Part shown: piece after piece, positions 16,314 to 25,001 of the stretch | Layout: every line of letters starts with the position of its first letter | Position numbering within the stretch: the stretch's first letter is position 1 | Assembly (NCBI RefSeq): GCF_017303315.1 | Contig: NZ_JAFKOI010000004.1 | Coordinates: 62,001-126,000, forward strand | DNA length: 64,000 nt | Source: Bacillus sp. NTK071 | GTDB taxonomy: Bacteria > Bacillota > Bacilli > Bacillales > Guptibacillaceae | Reading direction: 5' to 3' | The notes under the pieces: generated by a model | The model's database searches: none | What the model was told of the DNA's origin: nothing | The model's input: the letters and a program-made list of their open reading frames with translations, nothing else | Position numbers and translations under genes: made by a program

Positions 16314-16410
16314 TATTTATTGGCCAAGTTAGAGATATATTGGCCAAATCACGTTTTTATTGGCTAAATTCGGATTATATTGGACAAATTCTCATTTTAT
16401 TAGCTAACAA
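16314..16410. repeat. five-unit array with 20-bp period (TATTGGCCAAAT-like)
   Basis: TGGCCAAGTT, TGGCCAAATC, TGGCTAAATT, TGGACAAATT and TAGCTAACAA begin at 16321, 16341, 16361, 16381 and 16401, exactly 20 bp apart, each preceded by TTAT or ATAT. Spacers between the cores differ. It lies between the SDR gene and the terminator of the UspA gene. Confidence 0.75.
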
Positions 16411-16445
16411 GAATAATTCTTATATCCGTAAAAGCCTCTTAAAAA

Positions 16446-16484
16446 GAAAAGAGAACTTTCGCTTGAGAAAGTTCTCTCTTTTTG
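16446..16484 (-). terminator. terminator of the UspA gene
   Basis: AGAGAACTTTC and GAGAAAGTTCTCT form the stem with A/T tails. It resembles the hairpin at 8605-8637. Confidence 0.8.
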
Positions 16485-16487
16485 CTT

Positions 16488-16907
16488 TTATTTTACAATC
16501 AATACTGGACAATTGGCTCGTTTCGCAACCTTGTGACTGACACTACCCAGCACAAACTCCTGCAATCCATTCAGTCCACGGCTTCCGATGATGACGATGT
16601 CAAACTGGTTATCATTTGCATACTTCACAATAACTGGTCCTGGTTCTCCACGTAACACTTTTAGTTCATAAGTAACACCTGCATCTTTTGCAATTCGCTC
16701 AACTTCACTCACCTGGTCTTTACGCGAATCATTTACATCGACTGCATGCCAATGAGTGAGAACATCACTTTTCGCTCGATCGACATCTACAACATACACA
16801 ACCTCGAGCTTAGAACCTTCTGAACATTTCGCGATATTAACAGCATTTTCTGCTGCTCGCTTCGAATGTTGTGAGCCATCGGTAGCTAGTAAGATCTTTT
16901 GATACAT
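16488..16907 (-). CDS. universal stress protein (UspA family)
   Basis: This encodes a 139-residue soluble single-domain UspA protein. It starts MYQKILLATDGSQHSKRAAE, and its C-terminal nucleotide loop GSRGLNGLQEFVLGSVS fits the G-2x-G-9x-G-S/T pattern of the ATP-binding subgroup. It ends CPVLIVK. ATG 16907 follows GGGGGC; a longer frame from 16937 is less likely. It is probably induced under general stress, but no promoter could be assigned. Confidence 0.88.
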   Translation of the reverse strand: MYQKILLATDGSQHSKRAAENAVNIAKCSEGSKLEVVYVVDVDRAKSDVLTHWHAVDVNDSRKDQVSEVERIAKDAGVTYELKVLRGEPGPVIVKYANDNQFDIVIIGSRGLNGLQEFVLGSVSHKVAKRANCPVLIVK

Positions 16908-17078
16908 AGTGGTTGCCCCCCTATCAATGTGATCCAAGCTTATTCGCTAACTTCCCTACTAATTCGGTACTATCCTCGTTTAACCCTGTTACGTTCACTT
17001 TTTTCCATTTGATTTAAACTTAGAAACGATTTTGTCCACCGCTGCAACGGCAGAATCGTCCCATATATGTGATAATAC

Positions 17079-17118
17079 GGTGCCTGTCACCACCCGGTTT
17101 AGCTCGAACTATGTCGAA
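17079..17118. repeat. 39-bp dispersed repeat, copy 1
   Basis: The consensus GTGCCTGTCACCACCCG is followed by CTTTWGCTCGAATCATGTCG. This copy has two or three differences from the others at 23492, 24878 and 28238. All four are intergenic. Confidence 0.75.
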
Positions 17119-17141
17119 AGGAATTCGTCTTAGAATAGACA

Positions 17142-17174
17142 AAGAAGGACTTCACATAGTGAAGTCCTTCCTTT
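17142..17174 (-). terminator. terminator of the beta-glucoside operon
   Basis: AAGGACTTCAC and GTGAAGTCCTT pair around ATA, with T-rich sequence after. It follows the beta-glucosidase gene. Confidence 0.85.
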
Positions 17175-17226
17175 CGATCAGCAATGCCTGGCAACGTTTG
17201 CTGGATGAATCAGAAACGTCTTTCCC

Positions 17227-18570
17227 TTAAATCTCAAACCAACCGTTTGTAATCGTCTGTCTATACCAATAATAACTGTCCTTAGGTGTCCGCTCGAACG
17301 TGCGGTAGTTAACATGAATAATCCCGAAGCGCTTTTCGTATCCAAATGCCCACTCGAAATTATCGAGTAGCGACCATACGATGTAGCCTTTAATTGGTAC
17401 ACCCGATTGGATGGCACGGTGTAATGCTGTTAGATGCTGCTTCAAGTAGTCAACGCGTTCCTTGTCATGAACTCTTCCGTCTTCTACTTCATGGTTGTAG
17501 CAAGCACCGTTCTCTGTAATATAGATTGGCACATCGCCATATGTTTGGTGAAGATCCGTCAGCACATTGTAGAAGCCGTCGGAATAGATAGGCCAGCCGA
17601 TATCTGTCTTACGATAATCAAGTGGAATCTCTTCTACTTCAAAAAGCCCTTCGCCTTTCTTGTAACGCCCAAGGCTTCCTGTGTAATAATTGATTCCCAT
17701 GAAATCAATCGGCTGTGAAATCAGTTCAAAATCGCCATCTTCTAGTTTCAGCTTCGCGTTATGATCTTCGAAAATCGAGATTAATTTCTCAGGATATGAT
17801 CCTTTGAAGACAGGATCCATGAACCATTCTTTCTGCCACATCATCCCTCGCTTACATGCGTCGATATCTTCTTGCTTATTACTGAACGGCTCTAACCAAC
17901 CTGTATTAGGGGCGTAACCGATTTCACCCTCAGGTAGAAGCTCTCTGAACGATTGCACCGCTCTTCCGTGAGCAACCATAAGATGATGCGCAACGTCAAC
18001 ACCAGCTTGTAAGTCTGTTTTGCCTGGCGCATGAACGCCTAAGTAGTTTGATAGAAAGGAAGCACACCACGGTTCATTAATGGTAATCCATTTCGAAACT
18101 TTGTCACCGAATTCCTTAAACATCGCAACTGAATATTCGTTAAACGCATCAATCGTTTCACGGTTCTCCCAGCCGCCTTTATCTTGAAGAACCTGAGGAA
18201 GATCCCAGTGGTAAAGGGTGATCATCGGTTCAATGCCATTCTCGATCAGCTCATCAATTAGATTCTGGTAGTACGCTACACCCTTTGGATTAAGCTCGCC
18301 TCTTCCTTCAGGCATAACACGAGGCCATGAAATAGAGAAACGATAAAGGTCAACACCAAGCTTCTTTAGATGCTGAACATCTTCTTTATAGAGGTGATAG
18401 CTATTGCAAGCCTCATCGCCATGGTCGCCGTTATTCACATTACCTGGAGCATGAGAGAACGTATCCCAAATGGATGGCGATCTGCCATCTTCGTTCGCAG
18501 CTCCTTCAATTTGATAAGAAGCAGTTGCCGCTCCCCATTTAAGTGTTTCTGGAAATTGAATAGTTGTCAT
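17227..18570 (-). CDS. beta-glucosidase, glycoside hydrolase family 1
   Basis: This encodes a 447-residue cytoplasmic GH1 enzyme of normal family length, hydrolysing beta-glucosides or cellodextrins taken up by the neighbouring ABC importer. The acid/base Glu166 lies in TINEPW and the nucleophile Glu353 in YITENGA. The N-terminal signature is FKWGAATASYQIEGA-like. ACAGGAGG lies upstream of the ATG. It is the last gene of a five-gene minus-strand operon and has no signal peptide. A 6-phospho-beta-glucosidase is less likely because no PTS gene is present. Confidence 0.88.
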   Translation of the reverse strand: MTTIQFPETLKWGAATASYQIEGAANEDGRSPSIWDTFSHAPGNVNNGDHGDEACNSYHLYKEDVQHLKKLGVDLYRFSISWPRVMPEGRGELNPKGVAYYQNLIDELIENGIEPMITLYHWDLPQVLQDKGGWENRETIDAFNEYSVAMFKEFGDKVSKWITINEPWCASFLSNYLGVHAPGKTDLQAGVDVAHHLMVAHGRAVQSFRELLPEGEIGYAPNTGWLEPFSNKQEDIDACKRGMMWQKEWFMDPVFKGSYPEKLISIFEDHNAKLKLEDGDFELISQPIDFMGINYYTGSLGRYKKGEGLFEVEEIPLDYRKTDIGWPIYSDGFYNVLTDLHQTYGDVPIYITENGACYNHEVEDGRVHDKERVDYLKQHLTALHRAIQSGVPIKGYIVWSLLDNFEWAFGYEKRFGIIHVNYRTFERTPKDSYYWYRQTITNGWFEI

Positions 18571-18606
18571 GTTTGTAACCTCCTGTAGTAGAAAGCAGGA
18601 GCCCTC

Positions 18607-19620
18607 TTACCTTTCTATACTAGATGAGCGAATGACGAGTTCAGGGTCTACCTTCACTGGGTGGATCTCAACGTTTCCTCGTATTAAATCATCCAGCATA
18701 TAGGCAGCGAGCTTTCCTAGCTTTTGCTTATCCTGTTTCACAGTCGTAAGAGGTGGATCACTGTAGCGACAAGATTCGATATCATCACAACCGATTAGCT
18801 GAATATCTTCTGGAACCTTCACACCATGTTCCTTCATCGCTTTCAACGCACCGAGCGCCATCATATCAGAAGCGGCGAACACAGCTTCCGGCCATTCATC
18901 TCCCTGAAGAATTTTCTTCATTGCATGGTAACCGCTTTCTTCAAAGAAATCACCATAGTGAACCCACTCTTCATTCAAAGGAAGACCGAACTGCTTCATC
19001 GCTTCGATGAACCCTTCGTTTCGGATGCTAGAAACAAGCGAATCTTGTTTTCCACCAATGTACGCGACCTTTTTTACTTTATTTAAGTAGAAATTCTCAA
19101 CGACCTTCATGCCAATCTTGGCATTGTCTGTCATAATATAACTAGAATTTGGTCCTTCTAGTTTTAAATCAATTCCAATACACGGAATATGACTTTCTGC
19201 AATTTCGCAAACAGCTTCTTCAATTTCATCACCGGCAATGATCAAGCAACCATCCACATGGAAATGCTTGGATCGTTCCAAATATTTGCTTTCCCCTTGA
19301 TAGAACTTCTCGTTTGAGAAGAGTAGGAGATCGTAACCGAGCGCTCCTACTGCTTTTTTAAACGAGTTCACCACTTCATTAAAGAAGGGGTGCTTGAAAT
19401 CGACGTTGATTTTACCTGCATAAATCAGTCCGATTAAGTTCGATTTCTTAGTAGCCAGTGATTTAGCTGAAAAAGTTGGCTGGTATTTCGTATCTTCAAT
19501 GATTTTATATACTTTCTGACGAGTGGCCTCGCTGATCCCACCGTAATTATTCATGATTTTTGATACAGTAGCTGGAGATACGCCTGCCATTCTAGCGATA
19601 TCTCTAATCGTTAAATTCAT
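18607..19620 (-). CDS. LacI-family transcriptional repressor of the beta-glucoside operon
   Basis: This encodes 337 residues. The helix-turn-helix is at the N-terminus (TIRDIARMAGVSPATVSKIM), followed by a periplasmic-binding-type effector domain. ATG 19620 is chosen because AAGGAG lies nine bases upstream, while the ATG at 19629 abuts that site. It is the fourth gene of the operon it probably regulates. Palindromes of LacI type (AAACCGGTTT) at 22893 and 23019, upstream of the first gene, are its likely targets. The inducer is probably a beta-glucoside or its product. Confidence 0.85.
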   Translation of the reverse strand: MNLTIRDIARMAGVSPATVSKIMNNYGGISEATRQKVYKIIEDTKYQPTFSAKSLATKKSNLIGLIYAGKINVDFKHPFFNEVVNSFKKAVGALGYDLLLFSNEKFYQGESKYLERSKHFHVDGCLIIAGDEIEEAVCEIAESHIPCIGIDLKLEGPNSSYIMTDNAKIGMKVVENFYLNKVKKVAYIGGKQDSLVSSIRNEGFIEAMKQFGLPLNEEWVHYGDFFEESGYHAMKKILQGDEWPEAVFAASDMMALGALKAMKEHGVKVPEDIQLIGCDDIESCRYSDPPLTTVKQDKQKLGKLAAYMLDDLIRGNVEIHPVKVDPELVIRSSSIER

Positions 19621-19692
19621 AGCTTTCATCTCCTTAGCAATATCGCTAACGTTTATCTTTTATTGTATCAAAATACAGTGGGAGCCACGCGA

Positions 19693-20532
19693 TTATTTAA
19701 CTGAACCTTCCGTAATACTTGAAATAAACCACTTGTTGAAAATAAGGAAAATAACAATCAATGGAACCGTTGCCCAGAATACGCCTGATAGAAGCATACC
19801 GAAATCGACTCGGAACGCATTGTTGAGAGAAGCCAGTGCAACCTGTAGCGTGTATGAAGAAGGATCACGCAGAACAGTGAACTGCCATAGGAATTCTCCC
19901 CACACTAGTGTGAAGACGATAATACCTAGCGTTGCAAAAGCAGGCTTAATAATTGGAAGGACAATACTCCAATAGATTCTGAAGTTCGAACAGCCATCAA
20001 GCTTCGCTGCTTCAATTAACTCATCTGGAACAGATTCACTGATATATTGACGCATCAAGAAGATCCCAAGCGGATTGAGTAGGAATAAGATTCCCGCTCC
20101 CATTAACGTATCAAGCCAGCCCAGTTGGGAAACGAGATAGTACTGTGGAATCAATCCCAGTTGAGGCGGAATAACCATTGTTAATAGAATCAAGATGAAT
20201 AGAAAGTTTTTACCAGGGAATGTGAATTTGGCAAATGCAAATCCAGCTAGCGAACTGATAACGAGAACAGCCGCGGTTACAACTGTACAAAGTAGAATCG
20301 TGTTCCACATCGCCTGGAAGAACGGAATCGTATCGAGCACTTTCTGGAAGTTCTCTACGAGCTTTCCACCCGGTAACAATGTCGGCGGAATCGAGTTATA
20401 AGCAGCACTCGGCTGTGTAGCCATCACAAACATCCAGTAAAATGGAAAAAGAGAAAAGAGGGAAGTGAAAATTAAGATTAGATAGATCGGCAACGTGCCA
20501 GCTTTGGATTGATTCTTACGTTTTTGTTTCAT
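19693..20532 (-). CDS. carbohydrate ABC transporter permease (MalG type)
   Basis: This encodes a 279-residue permease with six membrane segments and the EAA loop EAAKLDGCSNFRIYWSIVLP (~180-200). It belongs to the CUT1 sugar importer type. It starts three bases after the preceding permease gene. No ATPase is encoded in the operon, so a shared ATPase such as MsmX is presumably used. Confidence 0.88.
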   Translation of the reverse strand: MKQKRKNQSKAGTLPIYLILIFTSLFSLFPFYWMFVMATQPSAAYNSIPPTLLPGGKLVENFQKVLDTIPFFQAMWNTILLCTVVTAAVLVISSLAGFAFAKFTFPGKNFLFILILLTMVIPPQLGLIPQYYLVSQLGWLDTLMGAGILFLLNPLGIFLMRQYISESVPDELIEAAKLDGCSNFRIYWSIVLPIIKPAFATLGIIVFTLVWGEFLWQFTVLRDPSSYTLQVALASLNNAFRVDFGMLLSGVFWATVPLIVIFLIFNKWFISSITEGSVK

Positions 20533-20535
20533 GCC

Positions 20536-21489
20536 TTACGCTCCTCTCTTTTTCTTACTGCCAAGTCCTGATGTTAACCAAGTATTAATTGCAGCAGCAC
20601 CAATAATGATAATAAGTAGCAATACTGCTGTAGCAGATGCTGTTCCGAATGAACCAAGATTAAATGCATCACGGTACAGATACATAACAACCGTCATCGC
20701 TTCATCACGGCTAAATGCAGATGAACCTAAGAATACTGTTGGTTCCGCAAATAGTTGAAGTGCTCCGACTGTTGACATGAACACTGTTAGTAGGATGAAT
20801 GGTTTTAACAAAGGAATTGTAATGTAGATGAACTGCTCCACTTTGCTAGCTCCATCAATCGTAGCTGCTTCATATAAGTCTTTCGAAATACTTTGTAAAC
20901 CAGCAAGATAGATAATCGTGTTATAGCCTACCCAGCGCCAGAATACCATGAGAGCAATGGCAATTTTCGCTCCCCATTCAGACGTTTTCCAGCTCACCGG
21001 ATCTACTCCGAACAAGCCAATCACGTAGTTCGCCAGTGCTGTTTCATTACTACTAAAGAAAACACCGAATACAAGGGCAACTGCAACCATAGACGTAATG
21101 TACGGCATGAAGATTGTTACCCTGAAGAAATTTGTGAACCGGATAACGGCCAGGTTAAGGAAATATGCAAGAACAATACCTACAATTAACTGTGGGGCCG
21201 TCCCCATTAAGCCGATGATGACCGTGTTGTATAAGGACTTCCAGAATAATGGATCCTGTAGAACGACAGCAAAGTTGCTAAGACCAATAAACTCCATTTC
21301 GCCAAGACCGTTCCACTCTTGAAAAGCAAGAACGATACTGAACGCGGCTGGGTATAAGCCAATGATCCCAAACACAATAAAGAATGGTGCAACATATAGA
21401 TAGCCTGAAATCATATCTTTCGTCTTTTCAGACATTTTACTAGCTTTGGTTGTTGAACGAGCTTTCGATTGCTTCTGCACATCCTCCAA
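20536..21489 (-). CDS. carbohydrate ABC transporter permease (MalF type)
   Basis: This encodes a 317-residue partner permease, six membrane segments after a ~25-residue charged leader. Its EAA loop is EAATIDGASKVEQFIYITIP (~215-235). It lies between the binding-protein and MalG-type genes, in the usual CUT1 order. Confidence 0.88.
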   Translation of the reverse strand: MEDVQKQSKARSTTKASKMSEKTKDMISGYLYVAPFFIVFGIIGLYPAAFSIVLAFQEWNGLGEMEFIGLSNFAVVLQDPLFWKSLYNTVIIGLMGTAPQLIVGIVLAYFLNLAVIRFTNFFRVTIFMPYITSMVAVALVFGVFFSSNETALANYVIGLFGVDPVSWKTSEWGAKIAIALMVFWRWVGYNTIIYLAGLQSISKDLYEAATIDGASKVEQFIYITIPLLKPFILLTVFMSTVGALQLFAEPTVFLGSSAFSRDEAMTVVMYLYRDAFNLGSFGTASATAVLLLIIIIGAAAINTWLTSGLGSKKKRGA

Positions 21490-21509
21490 AGAATTAACCT
21501 CCCCAAAAG

Positions 21510-21546
21510 TTAAAGGCCGGAAGAGTTATCCCCCGCCAGCCTTTAA
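21510..21546 (-). terminator. intercistronic stem-loop after the binding-protein gene
   Basis: TTAAAGGCTGG pairs with CCGGCCTTTAA around a 15-base loop. No long T-run follows. Such hairpins typically cause partial termination and stabilise the binding-protein mRNA. Confidence 0.65.
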
Positions 21547-21558
21547 TCAGCTTCATGA

Positions 21559-22833
21559 TTATCGTTTGACTAACCCTTCAATACGCTTAACAGCTTCTTT
21601 CCATTCTTTCTCAGGATCTCCGCCTTCTTGTACGTTTCGTAGTGCTGTTAACACTTCATTATTAACCGTTACGTACTTCGGTCCTTTATAGACAGCAGGA
21701 ATTTCTTTCGCAGCTTCTGCGAATGTAGCAGCTGTATTTTGACCGCCGAAGTACTCATCCGAATTATTGACGAATTCATCCATTTCATATACGGATGGAG
21801 CAGATGGGAAAAGACCACTTTCTTCAAATGACTTCAACTGATTCTCAGGAGAAACAAGCCATTTCGCAAACTCATAGGCTTCTTCGCTATGCTCTGTTTC
21901 TGCTGGAATCGCGACGTAAGATCCACCCCAGTTACCAGCGAACTCACTAGGTAGTGTCGCTACGCGCCAGTTTCCTTTCCCTTCTGGAGCATTCTCCGTC
22001 ATATATCCTTTTAACCATGCTGGAGCCATTTCGACAGCGAAATCACCTTTGTTAAGAGCTGATGCCCATTCAGGCGTCCACATTTCATAATTTCCTACAT
22101 ACCCTTGCTCATAGAGTGATACCGCATAGTCGTAAGCTTTTTTAACTTCATTACCTTCTTCACCAATGATCAATTCATTGTCTTTATTGAAGTAACTTTC
22201 CTGCAATGCATCCATGTTCGCACGGTATGCCATTTCCATGCTATCGACCATAGGCTTGCCTGTCTCATCAAGTACTTTCTTCGCAGCCTCTTCTAATTGT
22301 TTCGGTGATGAAACGGTTTCATTTACCTTCTCAGGTTCTGTCGGTAAATTCGCTTCTTCAAAAACGTCAACGTTGTAATACATGGCTTTCGGACCGATAT
22401 CCGTTGGAAGACCGAATAAGAATTCGCCGTCTGTGCTTTCAGCCATATTCCATTTCCAGTCAAGGTAATCACCTTGAACTTCTTCTGCTCCAAGGTCATA
22501 TAAGTTCAAAAAGCGTTCTTGTGCTTCACGGTAACGATCAAGCTGATCAACTTCGATCATTGCTAGATCTGGAGCTCCAGTACCTGCAGAAATGGATGTG
22601 AATAAACTGTTGTGGTGATCTCCTAACTCAGAAGTCTTCACGTTAATTTCTACATCTGGATTTTTTTTCTCGTACTCTTCGGCTAGTGACTCATAGTTCG
22701 TAGCTCCAAACGTCCAAAAATTCAATGTTACCTTGCCATCGTCTGATGACTCATCTCCGCCTCCGCCACAAGCGGCAAGCAACAACGCTGAACTAAGTGA
22801 CAGTGCAGCAAGTAAATTCTTTTTGATCTTCAT
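21559..22833 (-). CDS. sugar ABC transporter substrate-binding lipoprotein
   Basis: This encodes a 424-residue extracellular solute-binding protein. The signal peptide ends LLLAAC (lipobox), followed by a Gly/Ser/Asp linker. The mature part begins KVTLNFWTFGATNYE as in family 1 sugar binding proteins. It is the first gene of the operon and the beta-glucosidase downstream suggests cellobiose or another beta-glucoside as ligand. TGGAGGGG lies upstream of the ATG. Confidence 0.88.
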   Translation of the reverse strand: MKIKKNLLAALSLSSALLLAACGGGGDESSDDGKVTLNFWTFGATNYESLAEEYEKKNPDVEINVKTSELGDHHNSLFTSISAGTGAPDLAMIEVDQLDRYREAQERFLNLYDLGAEEVQGDYLDWKWNMAESTDGEFLFGLPTDIGPKAMYYNVDVFEEANLPTEPEKVNETVSSPKQLEEAAKKVLDETGKPMVDSMEMAYRANMDALQESYFNKDNELIIGEEGNEVKKAYDYAVSLYEQGYVGNYEMWTPEWASALNKGDFAVEMAPAWLKGYMTENAPEGKGNWRVATLPSEFAGNWGGSYVAIPAETEHSEEAYEFAKWLVSPENQLKSFEESGLFPSAPSVYEMDEFVNNSDEYFGGQNTAATFAEAAKEIPAVYKGPKYVTVNNEVLTALRNVQEGGDPEKEWKEAVKRIEGLVKR

Positions 22834-22892
22834 CTAAAATCCCCTCCAATAATGTAATAGACACCATATACTAACCCGCCTATTTGAGTAAA

Positions 22893-22904
22893 GAAACCGG
22901 TTTC
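22893..22904. promoter_or_regulatory. LacI-family operator 1
   Basis: This is a perfect 12-bp palindrome, GAAACCGGTTTC, 60 bp upstream of the binding-protein start. It has the central CG of LacI-family operators. Confidence 0.75.
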
Positions 22905-22946
22905 GTAAATCAGCAAAAAAATAGCCGAATTGGTTCGTTAGATATG

Positions 22947-22975
22947 ATTTAATCACAAGATGTATCCGATTTCAA
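22947..22975 (-). promoter_or_regulatory. candidate promoter of the beta-glucoside operon
   Basis: On the minus strand TTGAAA (22970-22975) is separated by 17 bases from TTAAAT (22947-22952). It lies between the two operators. The -10 is only a moderate match. Confidence 0.4.
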
Positions 22976-23018
22976 TAGGGAATATGTAAATTTTCTTAAA
23001 TTTCAACAAATGTTTAGT

Positions 23019-23028
23019 AAACCGGTTT
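23019..23028. promoter_or_regulatory. LacI-family operator 2
   Basis: AAACCGGTTT is followed by CG and is the same core as operator 1, 125 bp further upstream. Two spaced sites would allow looping across the promoter. Confidence 0.7.
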
Positions 23029-23153
23029 CGTTGATGAAACCTTCTTTCCGAATGAGGGATGAACGATATTTAAATAGGAGAAACCTTATAAGATAAGCTT
23101 ACTCCCCAATAGTTAACAACGTATTAAACGGTTGTTCTCTCCCCTTATAGTCG

Positions 23154-23324
23154 TTACCACGATGTGAAAAATAGTTTCAGAAAAATAACGCAACAGTTTG
23201 AGGTTTTTTCTTGTTTCGTTAGTTTTCTCTTTCGCGCTCCTAACTCTTTCCAATAATCCATATAAGAAGCTTCGAGTTCTCTTCTTATGTCGATAAGTTG
23301 TCCAAAGTGTTCTTGTTGATTCAT
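23154..23324 (-). CDS. small hypothetical protein
   Basis: This encodes 56 residues from ATG 23324 with GGGAGGG ahead of it. The first half is convincing (MNQQEHFGQLIDIRRELEAS, then YMDYWKELG), while the C-terminal end (CCVIFLKLFFTSW) reads like out-of-frame sequence. It may therefore be a truncated or frameshifted gene. Another frame on the same strand here (23113-23334) has no ribosome binding site. Confidence 0.4.
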   Translation of the reverse strand: MNQQEHFGQLIDIRRELEASYMDYWKELGARKRKLTKQEKTSNCCVIFLKLFFTSW

Positions 23325-23491
23325 GTGATCGCACCCTCCCTTTTAGTTCGTAGTATTGATGATTGAAAGAGGATCTATGCGATTAGTATCTGATATTGTC
23401 CAGAGTTGAGGTTCAACTCGTCCATTTCCAAAATGGCCCTTATCCATATTTCTTTTCTTCTTAAGGGTGATAGAACATAGAGTCACAGCGA

Positions 23492-23530
23492 GTGCCTGTC
23501 ACTACCCGCTTTTGCTCGAATCATGTCGAA
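23492..23530. repeat. 39-bp dispersed repeat, copy 2
   Basis: GTGCCTGTCACTACCCG is followed by CTTTTGCTCGAATCATGTCG. It matches the copies at 17079, 24878 and 28238. Confidence 0.75.
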
Positions 23531-23635
23531 CTCCCTTTATCTACTTACCTTAGCTAATCCTAAGGCAAAATGCTCCCAGAGTATTTTTTCGACAGCTTCT
23601 CCTTTTGTTTGGTCACATTCAACGATGAGTATAAC

Positions 23636-24004
23636 TTAGGATTGTTTCCCTTTTAATCTAAGCTTTTTCTTATTGGTCTTTAAGATCATAAACAATCGAA
23701 TTATAAACCCGATAATAAATCCACCAACAGCACCGATTAACCCCCAATAGATCGGTCCCCAGTTTAGTTTAAAACCAATGCTAGCAGTAATTACTGCAAA
23801 TACTGTTGCTAATGACATAGCGATATCAATGAGAGAGATTCCGTCTGACCGATGCATTGTATCGAAGATCTTCCTAGTTTCTTCTCGATTATCAAGTGGC
23901 ACTGCGTATATTTGTTCGCTGTGAATGCCGATTTTCTCTAAATTTGAAATGGCGATTTCTAAGAAGACATGATTCTCAAAAGTTGAAAAGATCTGCATAC
24001 TCAT
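23636..24004 (-). CDS. two-span membrane protein, unknown
   Basis: This encodes 122 residues. A soluble N-terminal part (~1-55, starting MQIFSTFENHVFLEIAISNL after two residues) resembles a small alpha/beta sensor-like fold. Two membrane helices with glycine motifs (GLIGAVGGFIIGFIIR) and a basic tail (KKKLRLKGK) follow. The start ATG overlaps the stop of the upstream gene (ATGA), so it is translationally coupled to 24001-24447. Confidence 0.6.
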   Translation of the reverse strand: MSMQIFSTFENHVFLEIAISNLEKIGIHSEQIYAVPLDNREETRKIFDTMHRSDGISLIDIAMSLATVFAVITASIGFKLNWGPIYWGLIGAVGGFIIGFIIRLFMILKTNKKKLRLKGKQS

Positions 24005-24447
24005 ATCATCTTTTTTCCTTTCAGTATGCGAAATGTTCTTGCTTGATAATGGTTCTTAAGAAAACGTCTTTGTTCTTTTTCATAGAGCTTATTGTTCTCT
24101 ACTGTATTCATATAGGCGTCGAAGATAGCGAAACCATACAAAGAAGGAAACATGAGGAACCATTCAGGTTCAAGAACGTTAGTCGCTTTTTGAATATCTC
24201 CTAAGAAAAGCAGGGATACGCCTTCTAACATGTGAGAGTAATAAAAGAAAACCACACTCCAAATGATAACAACAAAGGCAGAAACGATCCTATGAATGTA
24301 TAATTGCCCCAACCCCGGCATAAACAACGACCATAAAGCAGCTAATAAAGGATTTCTTTTATCCAAATAATTGATTTCTAAAGCACCTATACTGAACGAG
24401 TTAATTGCATGATCCTCTCGTTCGCATAGAATATATACGTTATTCAA
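24001..24447 (-). CDS. 3' part of a frameshifted two-repeat membrane protein gene
   Basis: This encodes 148 residues containing the second of two related membrane repeats: NPLLAALWSLFMPGLGQLYI, three hydrophobic segments, then FAIFDAYMNTVENN. The frame is open upstream of the start through PVYIFAIWDSYRTTVDLN, which is the natural continuation of the fragment at 24467-24811. A one-base shift near 24495 joins them into a protein of about 270 residues. The PGLGQLY motif occurs in TM2-like proteins. Its function is unknown. Confidence 0.55.
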   Translation of the reverse strand: MNNVYILCEREDHAINSFSIGALEINYLDKRNPLLAALWSLFMPGLGQLYIHRIVSAFVVIIWSVVFFYYSHMLEGVSLLFLGDIQKATNVLEPEWFLMFPSLYGFAIFDAYMNTVENNKLYEKEQRRFLKNHYQARTFRILKGKKMI

Positions 24448-24466
24448 ATCAACCGTTGTACGGTAA

Positions 24467-24811
24467 CTATCCCATATGGCGAAAATATAGACTGGTATAT
24501 AAATTAAGAAGCCAACGAGTATCTAATACTTCTTTGGCCATTGAAATGTTTCCCTGAAAAGAATAAATCATTGCTTGATTGACATGCGCTCTTAAATTTA
24601 TGACAACTTCCCATCCAAGAAGAAGGAATCCTCTAAGGTACTTAGATAACAGCAAATGACCGAATCCAGGGAAGGCTGCCGACCACCATGCGATTACGTA
24701 TGGATTTCTCAAATGAATTTGGGTCGTTCCAAGAATACTAACATAAGCCTTATACCTTCTTGCAGTGTTATCGTTCTTATAGTTATCCAATAAAAGTCCA
24801 TCCTCATGCAT
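24467..24811 (-). CDS. 5' part of a frameshifted two-repeat membrane protein gene
   Basis: This encodes 114 residues with the first repeat: NPYVIAWWSAAFPGFGHLLL, GWEVVINLRAHVNQA, then WLLNLY before the frame breaks to TSLYFRHMG and stop. The repeat at 24001-24447 has the same plan. No ribosome binding site separates the pieces, which supports one original gene. Confidence 0.5.
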   Translation of the reverse strand: MHEDGLLLDNYKNDNTARRYKAYVSILGTTQIHLRNPYVIAWWSAAFPGFGHLLLSKYLRGFLLLGWEVVINLRAHVNQAMIYSFQGNISMAKEVLDTRWLLNLYTSLYFRHMG

Positions 24812-24877
24812 TCAATGATACTTCTATTTTTTCCATCCATATGCACATTTATTAAAAATCTTTGAAATGATACATTA

Positions 24878-24917
24878 GTGCCTGTCACCACCCGCTTTAG
24901 CTCGAATGTTGTCGAAC
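24878..24917. repeat. 39-bp dispersed repeat, copy 3
   Basis: GTGCCTGTCACCACCCG is followed by CTTTAGCTCGAATGTTGTCG. A GTGCCCCCGATTCTC stretch follows that recalls the ends of the palindromic elements. Confidence 0.75.
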
Positions 24918-25001
24918 GACAGTGCCCCCGATTCTCTCAAAAAAAGAAGCATTTCAATTCGTAATGAATTAAAATGCCACTCACTCTAAGTAAGCTTTCT
25001 A

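Noticed and set aside
16314-16410. The 20-bp-period array as a CRISPR
   Set aside because: The units are too short and degenerate, spacers are about 8-10 bp, and no cas genes are nearby. The same holds for 58205-58309.
23113-23334. A 73-codon basic frame on the minus strand
   Set aside because: It has no ribosome binding site and an unnatural Arg/Lys/Thr pattern. The overlapping 56-codon frame at 23154-23324 has a better start.
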